64,000 bases of DNA from an uncultured Clostridia bacterium (GCA_944390995.1 CALXSA010000001.1:66540-130539), one strand, 5' to 3'; counted from the first letter of the stretch, positions 26,177-37,408 are shown. Notes: generated by a model from the letters alone, not told the origin. Translations and numbers: made by a program.

Positions 26177-29100
26177 ATGAGTAAACTATTTGAAAGAGCA
26201 ATTGCGTTAATTTTAGTTTTAATTTTAACTACAGCAAACCTATTTTTGATTGGAGGATACACATACGTGTATGCATTAAGCGACGAGCAGCTAAGTAGGC
26301 AAGATGCCGAAACAAACCACAGAAACGTCGAATTTAATGCATATTTTAATGATGGCTTGCATAGCCAGATGTTTGAAATAAATAGCGAGGAAGCAATGCT
26401 AAGTATAAGGCTTAATGTTGTGGACGCCGGCTATTTGGAAAACGGAGTAATAGAATTCCAAAATGCGAATTTTAAATTAAAAGACGGCATAAGCAATGAA
26501 AACATACAAAGCGTTGATGTAAACAATAACAGAATAGTGTTAAACAAAGTAAATAACGGTTCAGATATTACTATAGAACTTCCAATAGAGATATTAAAAA
26601 ATGAGAATGTTTCTACAGACTATTTTAACAAAGAAACAGTAACTAGATTTACAGGAACATATGTAGATGGCGAAGGTGACGAATACAACATAGAAAAAGA
26701 AGTATCAAACAGGCTTTCATGGAGTGCTACAACGGAAGCTGAATTAAAAGCAGAAAACACTAAGTTTATACCATATGGAGAGAATGGAAATCTTGGAGTA
26801 TTGGTTCAAACAAAGATTAGCTCAAACATAAAAGATGCTACTTTACCAATAAAAACAACTAACATAGAAGTTACAGCACCTACAATAAATAGCACTTATC
26901 CTACATCTGCTACAGTAGTTGCACTTAAAACAGAAGCAACAAATGGAAAAACAGATGGCTTAGACTTTGGAAATGCCAACTATACATACAATGCAGAAGA
27001 AGGAAAAGTAAGCATAAATACTTCAAACCTAGAAGACAGCATATCATGGAAAAATGGTGTGGACGAATACTTAGTTACATATTTGTTTGAGGGAGAAGAA
27101 ATATATGGTTATGCTACCGAAAACGGAATTGATAGCACAACAGATATAACTTCAAATATAACTGTTTATGGTGGGGAAGAATTAAGCGTAACTAATAATA
27201 TAAACATTCCAGTTCAATATACAGAAAAACTTAATAATGTTACAGATTTTAGCATATCTGCACCAGCAACTTTATCTAAAGGATATATTTACACAAACTA
27301 TAGTGCAGACAACAAAGTAGAAACAGAATACACAAACAAATACACAGTAACAATACCAAGTGCAAAACTGATTAGCAGCATACAATTCACACAAAGTGTT
27401 GATAAATTCTTAACAGCAGAAGATGAAGAAGGACTTACAACAATAGGAAGCAACAATTATGCATACAATAAAAGAATAGAAATTAGCCAAGCAATCTTTA
27501 ACAAAATACTTGGAGAAGATGGAGTTATAACAGTTAAAGATAACAAAAACAATGTTTTAGGAACAATCAATAAAGACACTACAGTAGAAAATGGAGTATA
27601 TGTTCTAAACTTAAATGAACAAAACAACAATAGAGTAGTTATTGAAACAACAGCTCCTATAACAGAAGGACAATTAGAATTAAACATAGTTAAAGCAATA
27701 AAAGGCGAAATTGATTATTCAAAAGACCAAATGAAAAACTTTAGTAAAATGGAGATGGGGCTCACAGGTAAGGCAAATGAAACAAGTGAAGAATATATAG
27801 CACAAACAGAACTAAAAGAACCAGAAACAAAAGTTGACTTAGAAATAAGCAAGGCAGATTTAACAACAGTTTTAAAAAATGAAGATGTAGAAATAAGGGC
27901 AATTTTAGATAGTTCTAGTGAATATAATGCATTGTTTGAAAACCCTACTTTACGAATAGTATTACCTTCTAGTATTAAGGAAGTAAATTTAAAAAGTGCA
28001 AATATATTATTAGAAAATGGCTTAAAAATAGACCAAGCTACTGTTACAGATGAAAATGGACGTAAGGTTATAAATGTTACATTAAAAGGAACACAAACAG
28101 ACTATTCAATAAATGCAGAATACAAGGGACCAATTATAGTACTAAACACTGACTTGACATTAGATAATTTAGCACCAAGTGCAACAGAAGCAATAGAAAT
28201 GCAGTATGTAAATAGAAATGAATATGCTACTAAAGCAGAAGGAACAGTAAAAAGAGAAGTAAATATTGTAGCACCAAATGGAATAGTAACTGCAAACGGA
28301 ATAGAAAATTATAAAGAGGGCGAAGGCGAAGTACAAACTATCTCAGATGAAGCACAAACAGTAGAAATAGAAACATATTCAGAAGCAAGAACAGCAACAG
28401 TTAGTGGTACAATTATAAACAACTTCTCAAACAATATTAATAATGTTAAAATTTTAGGAAGAATACCAGCAGAAGGCAATAAGAGAATAGACGAAAGTTC
28501 TGAAATGGGTTCAAACCTAACTACACCAATGGCAAGTGACTTAAAGGTAACAGGAATTGATAGTAGCAATTACACAGTATATTATTCAGAGAATATAGAT
28601 GCTACAAACAATTTGGAAGATAATGCAAATGGCTGGACAACAGAAAGAACAGCTAACTCACGTTCTTACTTAATAGACTTTGCAAATTATGAAATGAAAA
28701 CTGGAACTAAGGCAGAATTCTCATATGACATATCAATACCAGCAAACATGACACACAATAATAGCACATATGAGATGTATAAAGTGTACTATAATAATGT
28801 TACAGATATAGGAACAATTGCAGAAAGTAAAAATTCAGCAGTTGTAGGTATGACTACAGGACAAGGCCCAGAACTTACAGCAGAGCTAAGCTCATCAATA
28901 GAGACAATTAGAGAAGGACAAATAGTAAAGATGACAGCTAAGGTACAAAATGTTGGAGAAGTAAATGCGGAGAATGTAAAACTTACAGTATCAGCTCCAC
29001 TATATACTAAGTTCGTATCATTCTATGTTGCAACAGAATTTAAGGAAGAAACAGCAAGAGAAAAAACATTAGATGTTGGAAACTTAGAACCAGGTCAAAC

Positions 29101-31162
29101 TAGAGAAGTTTCTTACTATTTAAAAGTAAATGACAATACAATAATTGACCGTAATTCAGACGAGTATATAAACATGTCAGATGAAGAAAAAGCTCAAGTG
29201 CAAGAACAAGAAGGAAAGTATCCAAAAGAAGTAGCAACAACCGCAAAAATAACAGCAACTGATTTGGATAACCCAATCACAAGCGAGACTAGCCTAAGCA
29301 TACAAGATGGTAGCATCTCAATTGAAATGATAGGTGACGCTCCAGAAAACGAGACATTATCTCAGGGCAGACAAATAGAGTATGATATTAATATATACAA
29401 TATTTCAAGCTCAGAGAATTTAAGCAATGTTGTAGCATCAATTGAACTTCCAAGAGGAATTAGCTACAATAGTGCAATTGTTAGAGACAGCATAATGGCA
29501 GACAATGACACAACAGATGGTGTAAACTTCAACTCAGCTAATAACACATTACAAGTTTCTATTCCTAGTATGGAAATACAAAAAAATATACATTTAGTTG
29601 TAACTGTAGAGGATGTAGACCAACTTGCTCCATTTATGACAACAGTAACAGCAGCTGGTGGAGAAGAACATTATTCAAACATTGTAGAGTACAATGCTGA
29701 AAAACCTGAAATAGAAATTACAGAATTAACTTCAAGTCCAAGATATGTGAAAGAAGGGGAAAATGTTACATACAAATTCCAGATAATAAATAAAGGAACT
29801 TCTTATATAAGAAATGTAAAAATCACAGATGAATTACCAGAAGAACTTACATTTGTTAGAGCCACATATACAGTAAAAGGACAAGAAGCAGCAACTACAA
29901 CTTTACAAGATGGAAAAGTTGTTATAGATATTATAGAAGTAGAACCAGAAGAAACAATCGATGTAGAGATTATTGCAAGAGCAGGTTTGTTACCAGATAC
30001 TAACGACAAAGAAATACAAAACCAAGTTAGTGTATCAGCTACAAACCTTGAGAAAATAACAAGTAATCAAGTAACAAACATTATTGAGTACTACGAAGGA
30101 GCTCATACAGGTGGTGGAGCAGACCCAATCAATCCATCAGGAAGATACAAAATAACAGGTACAGCATGGTTAGATGCCAACCAAAACGGTGAAAGAGAAG
30201 GCTCAGAAGAATTACTATCAGGCATTGAAGTAATATTGATGAATAAAGATAGGAACTCAATAGTTAAAGACCCAGACACTAACAACGAGATGAGAACAAC
30301 AACAGGCAGCGATGGTAAATACGAATTCTCTAATGTGCCATATGGAGATTATATAGTATTATTTGCATATGATGCATCAAGATATAGCTTAACAAAATAT
30401 CAAGAACAGGGAGTTGATAGTTCATTCAACTCAGATGCAATTGATGTAAACATTACAATAGACGGAGAAAGAAGAATTGCAGGTATTACAGATATTTTAA
30501 CAGTAACAAATGGAAATATAAGAGATATAGACATTGGTTTATATACTTCAGAGAAATTTGACTTAAGGCTTGATAAATATGTAAGCAAAATTACATTAAC
30601 GACACCAACAATAGGAACAAACACATATAACTACGACAATGAAGACTTAGCCAAAATAGAGGTTTTAGGACAAAACTTAGGAAAAAGTGATGTTGCTATA
30701 GAATACAAAATAGTAGTAACAAACGAAGGTGCGGTACCAGGATATGTTAGAAAGATAGTGGACTACCTTCCAGAAGGAGTAAGATTTAATACTGAATTAA
30801 ATGAAGACTGGTTCCTATCTGAAAATGGAAACATATATAACACAAGTTTGGAAAATACAAAAATTGAACCTGGCGAATCAAAAGAAGTTACTTTAGTAAT
30901 AAGTCATAATATTACAAAAGTTGAAAACTTAAACAATAGTGCAGAAATCTACGAAGCATATAATGAACAAGGCTTAGCAGATATAGACTCAACACCAGGT
31001 AACAAAGTAGAAACAGAAGATGATATGTCAAAAGCAGACGTAATATTATCATTAGTAACTGGTGGTACAACAATAATGATAATAACTCTAATACTTGGAG
31101 TTACAGTATTATTAGCATTTGGCGTTTATGAAATTAAGAGAAGGGTACTTAAGAAAAAATAA
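26177..31162 (+). CDS. Giant surface protein A1 (DUF11 and SdrD-B-like repeats, C-terminal membrane anchor)
   Basis: A 1,661-residue secreted protein. The start at 26177 (GATGGAGGT site) gives a clean signal peptide ending at YVYA; a longer frame from 26147 has no site. Residues 35-890 are beta-rich repeats of unknown type. About 895-1320 are DUF11/CARDB-like beta-sandwiches (YVKEGENVTYKFQIINKG, YSNIVEYNAEKPEIEI). About 1325-1450 is an SdrD-B-like Cna-type fold (ITGTAWLDANQNGEREGSEE, GKYEFSNVPYGDYIVLF). 1461-1610 is another DUF11 unit with PGYVRKIVDYLPEG. A membrane helix at about 1630-1652 ends in basic KRRVLKKK. There is no LPxTG signal, so anchoring is by the helix. It is followed after 20 nt by A2, and is a paralogue of B1 (37409). 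Probable adhesin or stalk protein. Confidence 0.88.
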   Translation: MSKLFERAIALILVLILTTANLFLIGGYTYVYALSDEQLSRQDAETNHRNVEFNAYFNDGLHSQMFEINSEEAMLSIRLNVVDAGYLENGVIEFQNANFKLKDGISNENIQSVDVNNNRIVLNKVNNGSDITIELPIEILKNENVSTDYFNKETVTRFTGTYVDGEGDEYNIEKEVSNRLSWSATTEAELKAENTKFIPYGENGNLGVLVQTKISSNIKDATLPIKTTNIEVTAPTINSTYPTSATVVALKTEATNGKTDGLDFGNANYTYNAEEGKVSINTSNLEDSISWKNGVDEYLVTYLFEGEEIYGYATENGIDSTTDITSNITVYGGEELSVTNNINIPVQYTEKLNNVTDFSISAPATLSKGYIYTNYSADNKVETEYTNKYTVTIPSAKLISSIQFTQSVDKFLTAEDEEGLTTIGSNNYAYNKRIEISQAIFNKILGEDGVITVKDNKNNVLGTINKDTTVENGVYVLNLNEQNNNRVVIETTAPITEGQLELNIVKAIKGEIDYSKDQMKNFSKMEMGLTGKANETSEEYIAQTELKEPETKVDLEISKADLTTVLKNEDVEIRAILDSSSEYNALFENPTLRIVLPSSIKEVNLKSANILLENGLKIDQATVTDENGRKVINVTLKGTQTDYSINAEYKGPIIVLNTDLTLDNLAPSATEAIEMQYVNRNEYATKAEGTVKREVNIVAPNGIVTANGIENYKEGEGEVQTISDEAQTVEIETYSEARTATVSGTIINNFSNNINNVKILGRIPAEGNKRIDESSEMGSNLTTPMASDLKVTGIDSSNYTVYYSENIDATNNLEDNANGWTTERTANSRSYLIDFANYEMKTGTKAEFSYDISIPANMTHNNSTYEMYKVYYNNVTDIGTIAESKNSAVVGMTTGQGPELTAELSSSIETIREGQIVKMTAKVQNVGEVNAENVKLTVSAPLYTKFVSFYVATEFKEETAREKTLDVGNLEPGQTREVSYYLKVNDNTIIDRNSDEYINMSDEEKAQVQEQEGKYPKEVATTAKITATDLDNPITSETSLSIQDGSISIEMIGDAPENETLSQGRQIEYDINIYNISSSENLSNVVASIELPRGISYNSAIVRDSIMADNDTTDGVNFNSANNTLQVSIPSMEIQKNIHLVVTVEDVDQLAPFMTTVTAAGGEEHYSNIVEYNAEKPEIEITELTSSPRYVKEGENVTYKFQIINKGTSYIRNVKITDELPEELTFVRATYTVKGQEAATTTLQDGKVVIDIIEVEPEETIDVEIIARAGLLPDTNDKEIQNQVSVSATNLEKITSNQVTNIIEYYEGAHTGGGADPINPSGRYKITGTAWLDANQNGEREGSEELLSGIEVILMNKDRNSIVKDPDTNNEMRTTTGSDGKYEFSNVPYGDYIVLFAYDASRYSLTKYQEQGVDSSFNSDAIDVNITIDGERRIAGITDILTVTNGNIRDIDIGLYTSEKFDLRLDKYVSKITLTTPTIGTNTYNYDNEDLAKIEVLGQNLGKSDVAIEYKIVVTNEGAVPGYVRKIVDYLPEGVRFNTELNEDWFLSENGNIYNTSLENTKIEPGESKEVTLVISHNITKVENLNNSAEIYEAYNEQGLADIDSTPGNKVETEDDMSKADVILSLVTGGTTIMIITLILGVTVLLAFGVYEIKRRVLKKK

Positions 31163-31182
31163 GAAAGAAAGGAGGATATAAA

Positions 31183-34100
31183 ATGAAAACTAAAATAGCA
31201 AAAATCATGATATTTGCAGTAATATTAGTTGTTGCCCTATTTGGAACTGTAAACATATTAAAAAACAAAGTTTTTGCTGCTGAAGGTACAAGTACTACTA
31301 GAGCTTCTACTTCTACTGCTGATACAGGAGAAAGAGTGGAAGGCGAGCCAGACCCAGATGCGTATAACTACGAAAGTTCTTGTGGTTCATTCTGGGAAGC
31401 AAGGGAGAAAAACTCAATGCCCTTACCATTACCAGCCTATGGAGGATACCAAATCTACTGTTCTGAGCACGGTGTAGATGCAGAAGTACTTGACAGTTAC
31501 CCATATACATATAAAGAGATAGAAGCTTCAAACGGTAAAACACAAACTGGTGAACCTTGTGTTACACTAGAACCACCAGTAGGTACGATTTCTCCAATAG
31601 GCTATCAGGCAATAAATACAGCAGAATTACCACCAGTAGCAGCATACATCATATCAGATAGCCCACAGGGAGAGTGGACAGCAGAAAAACAACGTGGTTT
31701 ATGGAACCTTTCTGAATACACAGGCGGCTTAATAAAAATATTAGGACACTCTGCAAATGATGGCCCATCTAAATATGATACTGAAGGAATATACTATTAC
31801 TACTATGACCAAGAAGTTAGAGGAAAAGGACTTCAGCCAGAAAATCAAACTATTACAAGCGAGCAGTTAGGAGATAACCCATCAGCAGAAGAACTTGAAA
31901 AAGTATTAAGGGTAAACATAAACACTGAAACTGGTGAATACATTGTAGGACCATTTAAAATGAAATATACAAATGGTAGATACGATGACATCGCATTTTC
32001 TGGTATATCTAACATGGAAGTACTAGGATATAATGCGAAAGGAGAGCTTGTTAGAGGTTCAAAAGGAGACCAAGACAGCGGAGAAGAAGCTATAAAAGTA
32101 GAAAAAATAATTCTAGCTGATAAAGTAACAGGAGCCTTAGGTTCATCACAAGAACCAGACTATTTTACACCAGACCAAGATAAGGTAGATAGAACAGAAC
32201 AAGTATATCCAGAATCAGAGCAAGAATTTTACATAGTTTACTCAGACCCAAATGAAGGACTAGCAGCAGATGACGAGAACAGAGTAGCAAAAATATGCTT
32301 AAAAGTACAATTCCAATATATGCTAGCATATGGTGAATATACAGAATATAACGGAACAAAACTTACAGTTCAACAAACACACGAGCACCCTTCATTGGAA
32401 ATATGCTATAAGAGAATTTATTTACAAAGTGCACACCAACAAAACCAAATCTGTGTTGATGCCATAAGAGTTCTATACGAGCAAGAACTTATTATATGTT
32501 CTGGAGACGATGAAGGAAATCCAATAGACACAACAATGGAACTTGGTGGACATGTATGGGAAGATGGAGTTGCAACTAAGGAGTCAAAAGCAGATGGTGT
32601 AAGCAATACAGATGGAGAAGGAATAGATACACCACTTCCAAATGTAAAAGTAACATTATATGAAACAACAGATGGAAGCGATGGAGTACTTGCTACATTA
32701 ATGACAGACCCAAATGAGGCAGGAATAGATGAAGCGGAAGTAATGCATAGAATTAACTCAACACTTACAGACGAAAATGGTGATTACTTATTCAGAGGAC
32801 TAAACCCAATGAAGAAGTACTATGTAACATTTGAGTATAATGGACAGACATATTTGCCTACAGAATACTTAAATACAGGTTCGGCACAATACAATTCAGT
32901 ACAAGACATGGTAAATGCAGGCTTGTATAATACAACTGAATGGGAGGTAACATCTAAAGGAACAGAGGCAGAAACAGCAGGAAGTGTTGAAGGTGTTGAC
33001 ATTGGAAGAACTGAGTTCGACCAAAGGTACCAAGAAATTGCTTCATACCCAGAAAACTATACTTCAAGCAATTCATTAGGCCAAGGCTTAAGCAAAAATG
33101 CAGTATTTACTAAACTTGACTTAATGGGATATGAATTAAGTGATAGTGGTACATACTCACAAACAGGCACACAATTAATAGATGGTTTCAAATATGACGA
33201 AAAAGGCTTAGAGACAGACGAATATGCAGAGGGAGTAATAAGCCAGAAGATTAAAGAGTTTATTAGCTCAAACAAAAAATACCCTTCTGAAGATGAAATG
33301 AAATCAATCTATAGTGAGATTGCAGGTGGAGACCAAGAAACTTGGATGAAACTACAATTTATAGAAGATTGCTACATTAATGCATATTCAGGCTCACCAT
33401 TGAATGGCGGACAAGTAGACTTGTATCCAGTATACGACCAATTTAAGATTAACAAAGCAATAAATGGAACATACGACATGAGTTCGGACATTATAGATGG
33501 TGTAGAATATAAGCCAATATATCCTGGACAATACTATGTAAACTTAGGTCTATGGAGAAGACAAGAGTTTGACATGGCACTTAGAAAAGACGTATACAAA
33601 GCAGCACTAAAAATAAACAATAAAACAGTAGTATATGACTACAATCAAAGAAACATAGATAAACCAGAAGATGGAGAAAATGGAACAAACAATGAAAGCG
33701 GACAAGACAATGAATCATACTGGGATATTAATGTAAGAATGTCAGACTATAATGCATACTATGGAGCATCATATAATGACAGCGGAAGCGAAGGATATAA
33801 CAGAGAGTTATATCAGGAAGATTATGATTACGATAGTGCAGCACTTGGACATCCAGGTTCAGACTTAGAGGTATACATCACATATAAGATTACTCTTAGA
33901 AACCAATCGATGAGTATCGAAGGAAAGATTAAAGAGGTAGTCGATTACTATGACAATGAATTTACATTTAAGCCAAATCTATCTTGGATAATGTTCCAAA
34001 CTGAAGACAGCTTAGGAGAGCCAGACGAAAACGAATATTATGCAATGATGGAACAAGAGCAAAGCGTAATAGATGGAGAAAGCACAGCAGCTACATCATT

Positions 34101-36696
34101 TATCTCAGGCTCAAGTGATGCGAATGCTTCAGATAGTAGCCGTTATGGAAATGAAGGAACACTTGATGGACATAAGAGCGTATATGTAAAAGGACTAGAA
34201 AATGAACAATTACAAACTGGTGAAATGGCATTCATTTATCTAACATTTGAAGCAAATAAGGATGGCAATGGAAAGATAATATTAGATGATGAAAGCAGTC
34301 CAAAGGATAACATCGCAGAAATAAACGGATATGAAACATACTATAGAGATGGAACAGAGCTTCCAAACGGTGTTACAAAGGGTTCTGGAGACATAGCAGG
34401 CCTACTAGACAGAGACTCTAACCCAGGTAATGCAGATGAAGACCTAGAAGGTAAATTAAATGAAGACAAGTTCGAGAAATACTTTGAGGATGATACAGAT
34501 AGAGCGCCAGCACTAAGAATTATAATAGATGAAGATGGAATAAGAAGGGCTAATGGTACTGTTTGGGAGGATGACAGAACAGAAGACCAAAGCGGTGCTA
34601 AAATAGGAAACGGCATAAGGGAAGACGGCGAAATTGGTGTAGCAGGAGTTACAGTTCAGTTAGTAGAAAAATGCATAAATGGAGCAGAATACATATGGCA
34701 ACAAACAACAACAGATGAAAATGGTGCTTACAGCTTTGAAAGCTATATACCTGCCGACTATGTAATAAGATTCTACTATGGTGATACTGAAGCAACAGCA
34801 CTTTCAAACACAATAAGTGGTTCTGGTGCAAATGTAACTTCATATAATGGTCAAGACTTTAAATCTACAACATATCAAGTAGGTATAGACCAAAACGGTG
34901 CTACAGACGAACAAGGAAGATACCAAGGATATGTAAATACAGAAACACAAAACGTAAGTGGAAAATACAATGCAAATAAAAATTCACCTACAGATGACAC
35001 ATATGGATACGACATATATAAAGCAGACAGCGATACAACAAATTACTCAGATGCAAAAGACATTTGGAGCACAGACAATAGAAGCGGTCAAAGCATAATC
35101 GGACCTGTACAATCTGCAAGAGAAATACAAGGAAGACAAGCAGTAAATGACTACAGTACTACAGGAGTTACAAACCATGTTGCAGAAGTATTAGCATCAG
35201 CATATGAAAGACCAACATATAATGGAACTGCATATACAGATGAGGAATTGGCAGCATTGCATCAAGAACTTATGAATGAAACATACATGACTTCAGAAAC
35301 TGGTGTAATTGTAGTAGAATTTGAGTATAATAGACAGCAAACAGGTAAAGACCAAGCAAAGGATAATGGCAACGGAGTAGCTACAGGAGACAACATATAT
35401 AATGGTGAATACACACTTGCAAACATAGACTTAGGTTTAACAGAAAGACCAAAAGCACAACTTGAAATTGATAAATCTATTTCTAATATAAATGTAACAC
35501 TTGCAAATGGAACAACACTATTTGATATAACCGGTTCAGCAAACAACGCATTATGGCAAGACCACAAAGAATACAATTTAATGGATAAACAGGAAGATGG
35601 AATGTATGAAAACTATTATGGAAAGAACCATAGATATGCATTAAGAACAGAAAACAACGGTGTAAATGATATTGTAACAGGAACAGATAAAGGTTTAGTA
35701 CAGCTTACAATGGACGAAGAATTAATGCATGGTGCAACTATAAGAATTACATACTTGGTTAAAGTTAAAAACGTTGGTGAGACAGACTATGTAGATGATG
35801 CAACTAAGGACTTCTACTATAAAGGAGTAGCAGACGGAGCAGCAGTTGCAACAACATCAGCAGACGAGTTACTAGACTGTGTACACAACAATTTACAGTT
35901 TGATGCTTCAAACGAAAAGAATACTCAAAGTGGCTGGTCAATAATAGATAAAGGCACAATAGTACCAAATACTACAGAAAATACTCCAGAAAACTTGATA
36001 AATGCTAAATTAGAAGGACAAGTAAATGGCTTTAACAACATAATTCATTCAACTTCATATGGAGCAGCATTAGAGCCAGGAGGAGTAGTACAAGGAGAAT
36101 TAGTATTAACACAATTAATAACACCTGAAAATACAGACGACGATTTAACATACAACAATATGGTAGAGATAGTAAAAACAACTAATACAGCAGGTAGAAG
36201 AATGGCTTACTCAGTAGTAGGTAACCAAGACCAAACACAAGACAATGCATCAGAGGTTGACGCAAGTGCTGCTGAGAGAGTAGTAATCTTACCACCATTT
36301 GGTCAAACACCAATCTACTATGTACTAGGTGCAATAATTGGAATTATACTAATAGCCGGAATAGTATTAATAATAGTAAAAGTAAATAAAAGAGGCAAAG
36401 GCCCAGACGGCGGTTCAGATGGAACTCCAGATGGAAACCCAGAAGGAGAACCACCAGTAGATGGAACACCAAGCGGTGACAAATCTTCAGAAGAAGCAGA
36501 GCCAGTAGAGGAAGCATCAAATGAGGATAAATCTTCAGAGGGAGAAACGCCAGTAGAGGAAACATCAAATGAGGATAAACCGCAAGAAGGTGGCGAGCCA
36601 AATGGAAATGACACAAAGCAAAATGATGAAGCACCAAATGAGCAAACACAGAATGAAACTCCAAATGATGGAGAGGACTCGGAACAGAACAAGTAA
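31183..36696 (+). CDS. Giant surface protein A2 (SdrD-B/Cna-B-like, membrane anchored, acidic cytoplasmic tail)
   Basis: A 1,837-residue secreted protein with a signal peptide (KIMIFAVILVVALFGTVN, cleavage near FAAEG). The N-terminal 440 residues form a Cys-containing domain (SSCGSFWEA, QIYCSEHG). SdrD-B-like units occur at about 450-560 (GGHVWEDGV, NVKVTLYETTDG, TLTDENGDYLFRGLNP) and 1123-1220 (ANGTVWEDDRTED, GVAGVTVQLVEKC, TTDENGAYSF). DUF11-like units lie at about 790-1100 and 1425-1690. A membrane helix at about 1711-1735 (VLGAIIGIILIAGIVLIIV) is followed by a 100-residue Pro/Glu/Asp-rich tail, which would be cytoplasmic. Downstream partner of A1 and paralogue of B2. A strong terminator follows. 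Confidence 0.88.
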   Translation: MKTKIAKIMIFAVILVVALFGTVNILKNKVFAAEGTSTTRASTSTADTGERVEGEPDPDAYNYESSCGSFWEAREKNSMPLPLPAYGGYQIYCSEHGVDAEVLDSYPYTYKEIEASNGKTQTGEPCVTLEPPVGTISPIGYQAINTAELPPVAAYIISDSPQGEWTAEKQRGLWNLSEYTGGLIKILGHSANDGPSKYDTEGIYYYYYDQEVRGKGLQPENQTITSEQLGDNPSAEELEKVLRVNINTETGEYIVGPFKMKYTNGRYDDIAFSGISNMEVLGYNAKGELVRGSKGDQDSGEEAIKVEKIILADKVTGALGSSQEPDYFTPDQDKVDRTEQVYPESEQEFYIVYSDPNEGLAADDENRVAKICLKVQFQYMLAYGEYTEYNGTKLTVQQTHEHPSLEICYKRIYLQSAHQQNQICVDAIRVLYEQELIICSGDDEGNPIDTTMELGGHVWEDGVATKESKADGVSNTDGEGIDTPLPNVKVTLYETTDGSDGVLATLMTDPNEAGIDEAEVMHRINSTLTDENGDYLFRGLNPMKKYYVTFEYNGQTYLPTEYLNTGSAQYNSVQDMVNAGLYNTTEWEVTSKGTEAETAGSVEGVDIGRTEFDQRYQEIASYPENYTSSNSLGQGLSKNAVFTKLDLMGYELSDSGTYSQTGTQLIDGFKYDEKGLETDEYAEGVISQKIKEFISSNKKYPSEDEMKSIYSEIAGGDQETWMKLQFIEDCYINAYSGSPLNGGQVDLYPVYDQFKINKAINGTYDMSSDIIDGVEYKPIYPGQYYVNLGLWRRQEFDMALRKDVYKAALKINNKTVVYDYNQRNIDKPEDGENGTNNESGQDNESYWDINVRMSDYNAYYGASYNDSGSEGYNRELYQEDYDYDSAALGHPGSDLEVYITYKITLRNQSMSIEGKIKEVVDYYDNEFTFKPNLSWIMFQTEDSLGEPDENEYYAMMEQEQSVIDGESTAATSFISGSSDANASDSSRYGNEGTLDGHKSVYVKGLENEQLQTGEMAFIYLTFEANKDGNGKIILDDESSPKDNIAEINGYETYYRDGTELPNGVTKGSGDIAGLLDRDSNPGNADEDLEGKLNEDKFEKYFEDDTDRAPALRIIIDEDGIRRANGTVWEDDRTEDQSGAKIGNGIREDGEIGVAGVTVQLVEKCINGAEYIWQQTTTDENGAYSFESYIPADYVIRFYYGDTEATALSNTISGSGANVTSYNGQDFKSTTYQVGIDQNGATDEQGRYQGYVNTETQNVSGKYNANKNSPTDDTYGYDIYKADSDTTNYSDAKDIWSTDNRSGQSIIGPVQSAREIQGRQAVNDYSTTGVTNHVAEVLASAYERPTYNGTAYTDEELAALHQELMNETYMTSETGVIVVEFEYNRQQTGKDQAKDNGNGVATGDNIYNGEYTLANIDLGLTERPKAQLEIDKSISNINVTLANGTTLFDITGSANNALWQDHKEYNLMDKQEDGMYENYYGKNHRYALRTENNGVNDIVTGTDKGLVQLTMDEELMHGATIRITYLVKVKNVGETDYVDDATKDFYYKGVADGAAVATTSADELLDCVHNNLQFDASNEKNTQSGWSIIDKGTIVPNTTENTPENLINAKLEGQVNGFNNIIHSTSYGAALEPGGVVQGELVLTQLITPENTDDDLTYNNMVEIVKTTNTAGRRMAYSVVGNQDQTQDNASEVDASAAERVVILPPFGQTPIYYVLGAIIGIILIAGIVLIIVKVNKRGKGPDGGSDGTPDGNPEGEPPVDGTPSGDKSSEEAEPVEEASNEDKSSEGETPVEETSNEDKPQEGGEPNGNDTKQNDEAPNEQTQNETPNDGEDSEQNK

Positions 36697-36730
36697 ACAT
36701 TAAATAAGTTGGCTTTGTCAGCGACTAATT

Positions 36731-36766
36731 AGAGAGAGTAGAATTTTAAATTCTACTCTCTCTTTT
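36731..36766 (+). terminator. Rho-independent terminator of cassette A
   Basis: A long perfect stem (AGAGAGAGTAGAATTT and its complement) closes 30 nt after the A2 stop and is followed by TTTT. Confidence 0.9.
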
Positions 36767-36770
36767 CTAA

Positions 36771-37114
36771 TTGTATAGGAAAAATCGATAGATTTTTGCT
36801 ATACAACAAGGTTAATTTACCTTGGGCTGTGCATATTCGCGAAGCGAAATGCACATGTGGACGTCGGAAGCCTTGCTTCCGCTAACGTCCAATTTTCTTA
36901 TTGTATAGAAAAAGTTCACTTTTTCTTTGAAATTCCAGCACTTTTAACGATTTTTCCGTATACAACAAGGTTAGGCTTCCTTGGGCTGTCCGAGCAAACC
37001 GGGGACATGTATTTCGCCGTTGCTTCAGAGACTAGCCCTGCGAAATGCCTCTCTTATGCCTTTGAAATAGGGCCAGGTTAAAAAGTTTTCGCCATGAGAC
37101 CTGTCCCCAAAACG
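36771..37114. repeat. Palindromic repeat region, copy A of a large dispersed repeat
   Basis: A gene-free block of hairpins: TTGTATAG...CTATACAA (36771-36806), GGACGT...GGAAGC/GCTTCC...ACGTCC (36850-36890), and a longer unit from 36901 containing CGTATACAACAAGGTTAG, ACATGTATTTCGCCGTTGCT, AGCCCTGCGAA and CCCCAAAACG. The last unit recurs in reverse orientation at 49654-49862. Short reading frames here are not supported. The remainder to 37166 shows nothing clear. Confidence 0.8.
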
Positions 37115-37166
37115 AAAAAAGCAAGGTAGCCGTAGGGCGGAGCAGCAATTTTGTAATATAATAAAA

Positions 37167-37191
37167 AAATTGTAACAAAAACTTAATATTT
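37167..37191 (+). promoter_or_regulatory. Shared upstream motif of adhesin cassette B
   Basis: A 25-nt block centred on TTGTAACAAAAACTTAAT, matching 24 of 25 positions to the motif at 26005-26029. It lies 68 nt before the -35 box and is immediately followed by TGTCGAA, which equals the Spo0A-box core but could be chance. Confidence 0.55.
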
Positions 37192-37258
37192 GTCGAACAA
37201 AGGTGAGGAGCCGTAAGGGGAAATGCCTAAAAATGGCAGTTTTGGTAAGTATTGTGCC

Positions 37259-37287
37259 TTGGAAAAGATTAAAAAAGAGGCTATAAT
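37259..37287 (+). promoter_or_regulatory. Promoter of adhesin cassette B
   Basis: TTGGAA at 37259-37264 and TATAAT at 37282-37287 with 17-nt spacing, the same architecture as the cassette A promoter. Confidence 0.65.
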
Positions 37288-37408
37288 ATAAGTATATATA
37301 ATTATCTATAAATGGCCTTTTATATCAATTCTATTATGGCAACAAATGAAACTTGTAGATGGTAAGTGGCGTTTTATAAAAAAACAAGAAAGGGGAATAA
37401 GTCTGAAC

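Noticed and set aside
36857..37081. 74-codon frame in the repeat region
   Set aside because: It lies inside the dispersed repeat that recurs in reverse at 49.7 kb, where the frame is not conserved.
37191..37197. TGTCGAA as a Spo0A box before cassette B
   Set aside because: A 7-mer is expected several times by chance in 64 kb, and cassette A lacks it at the same place.
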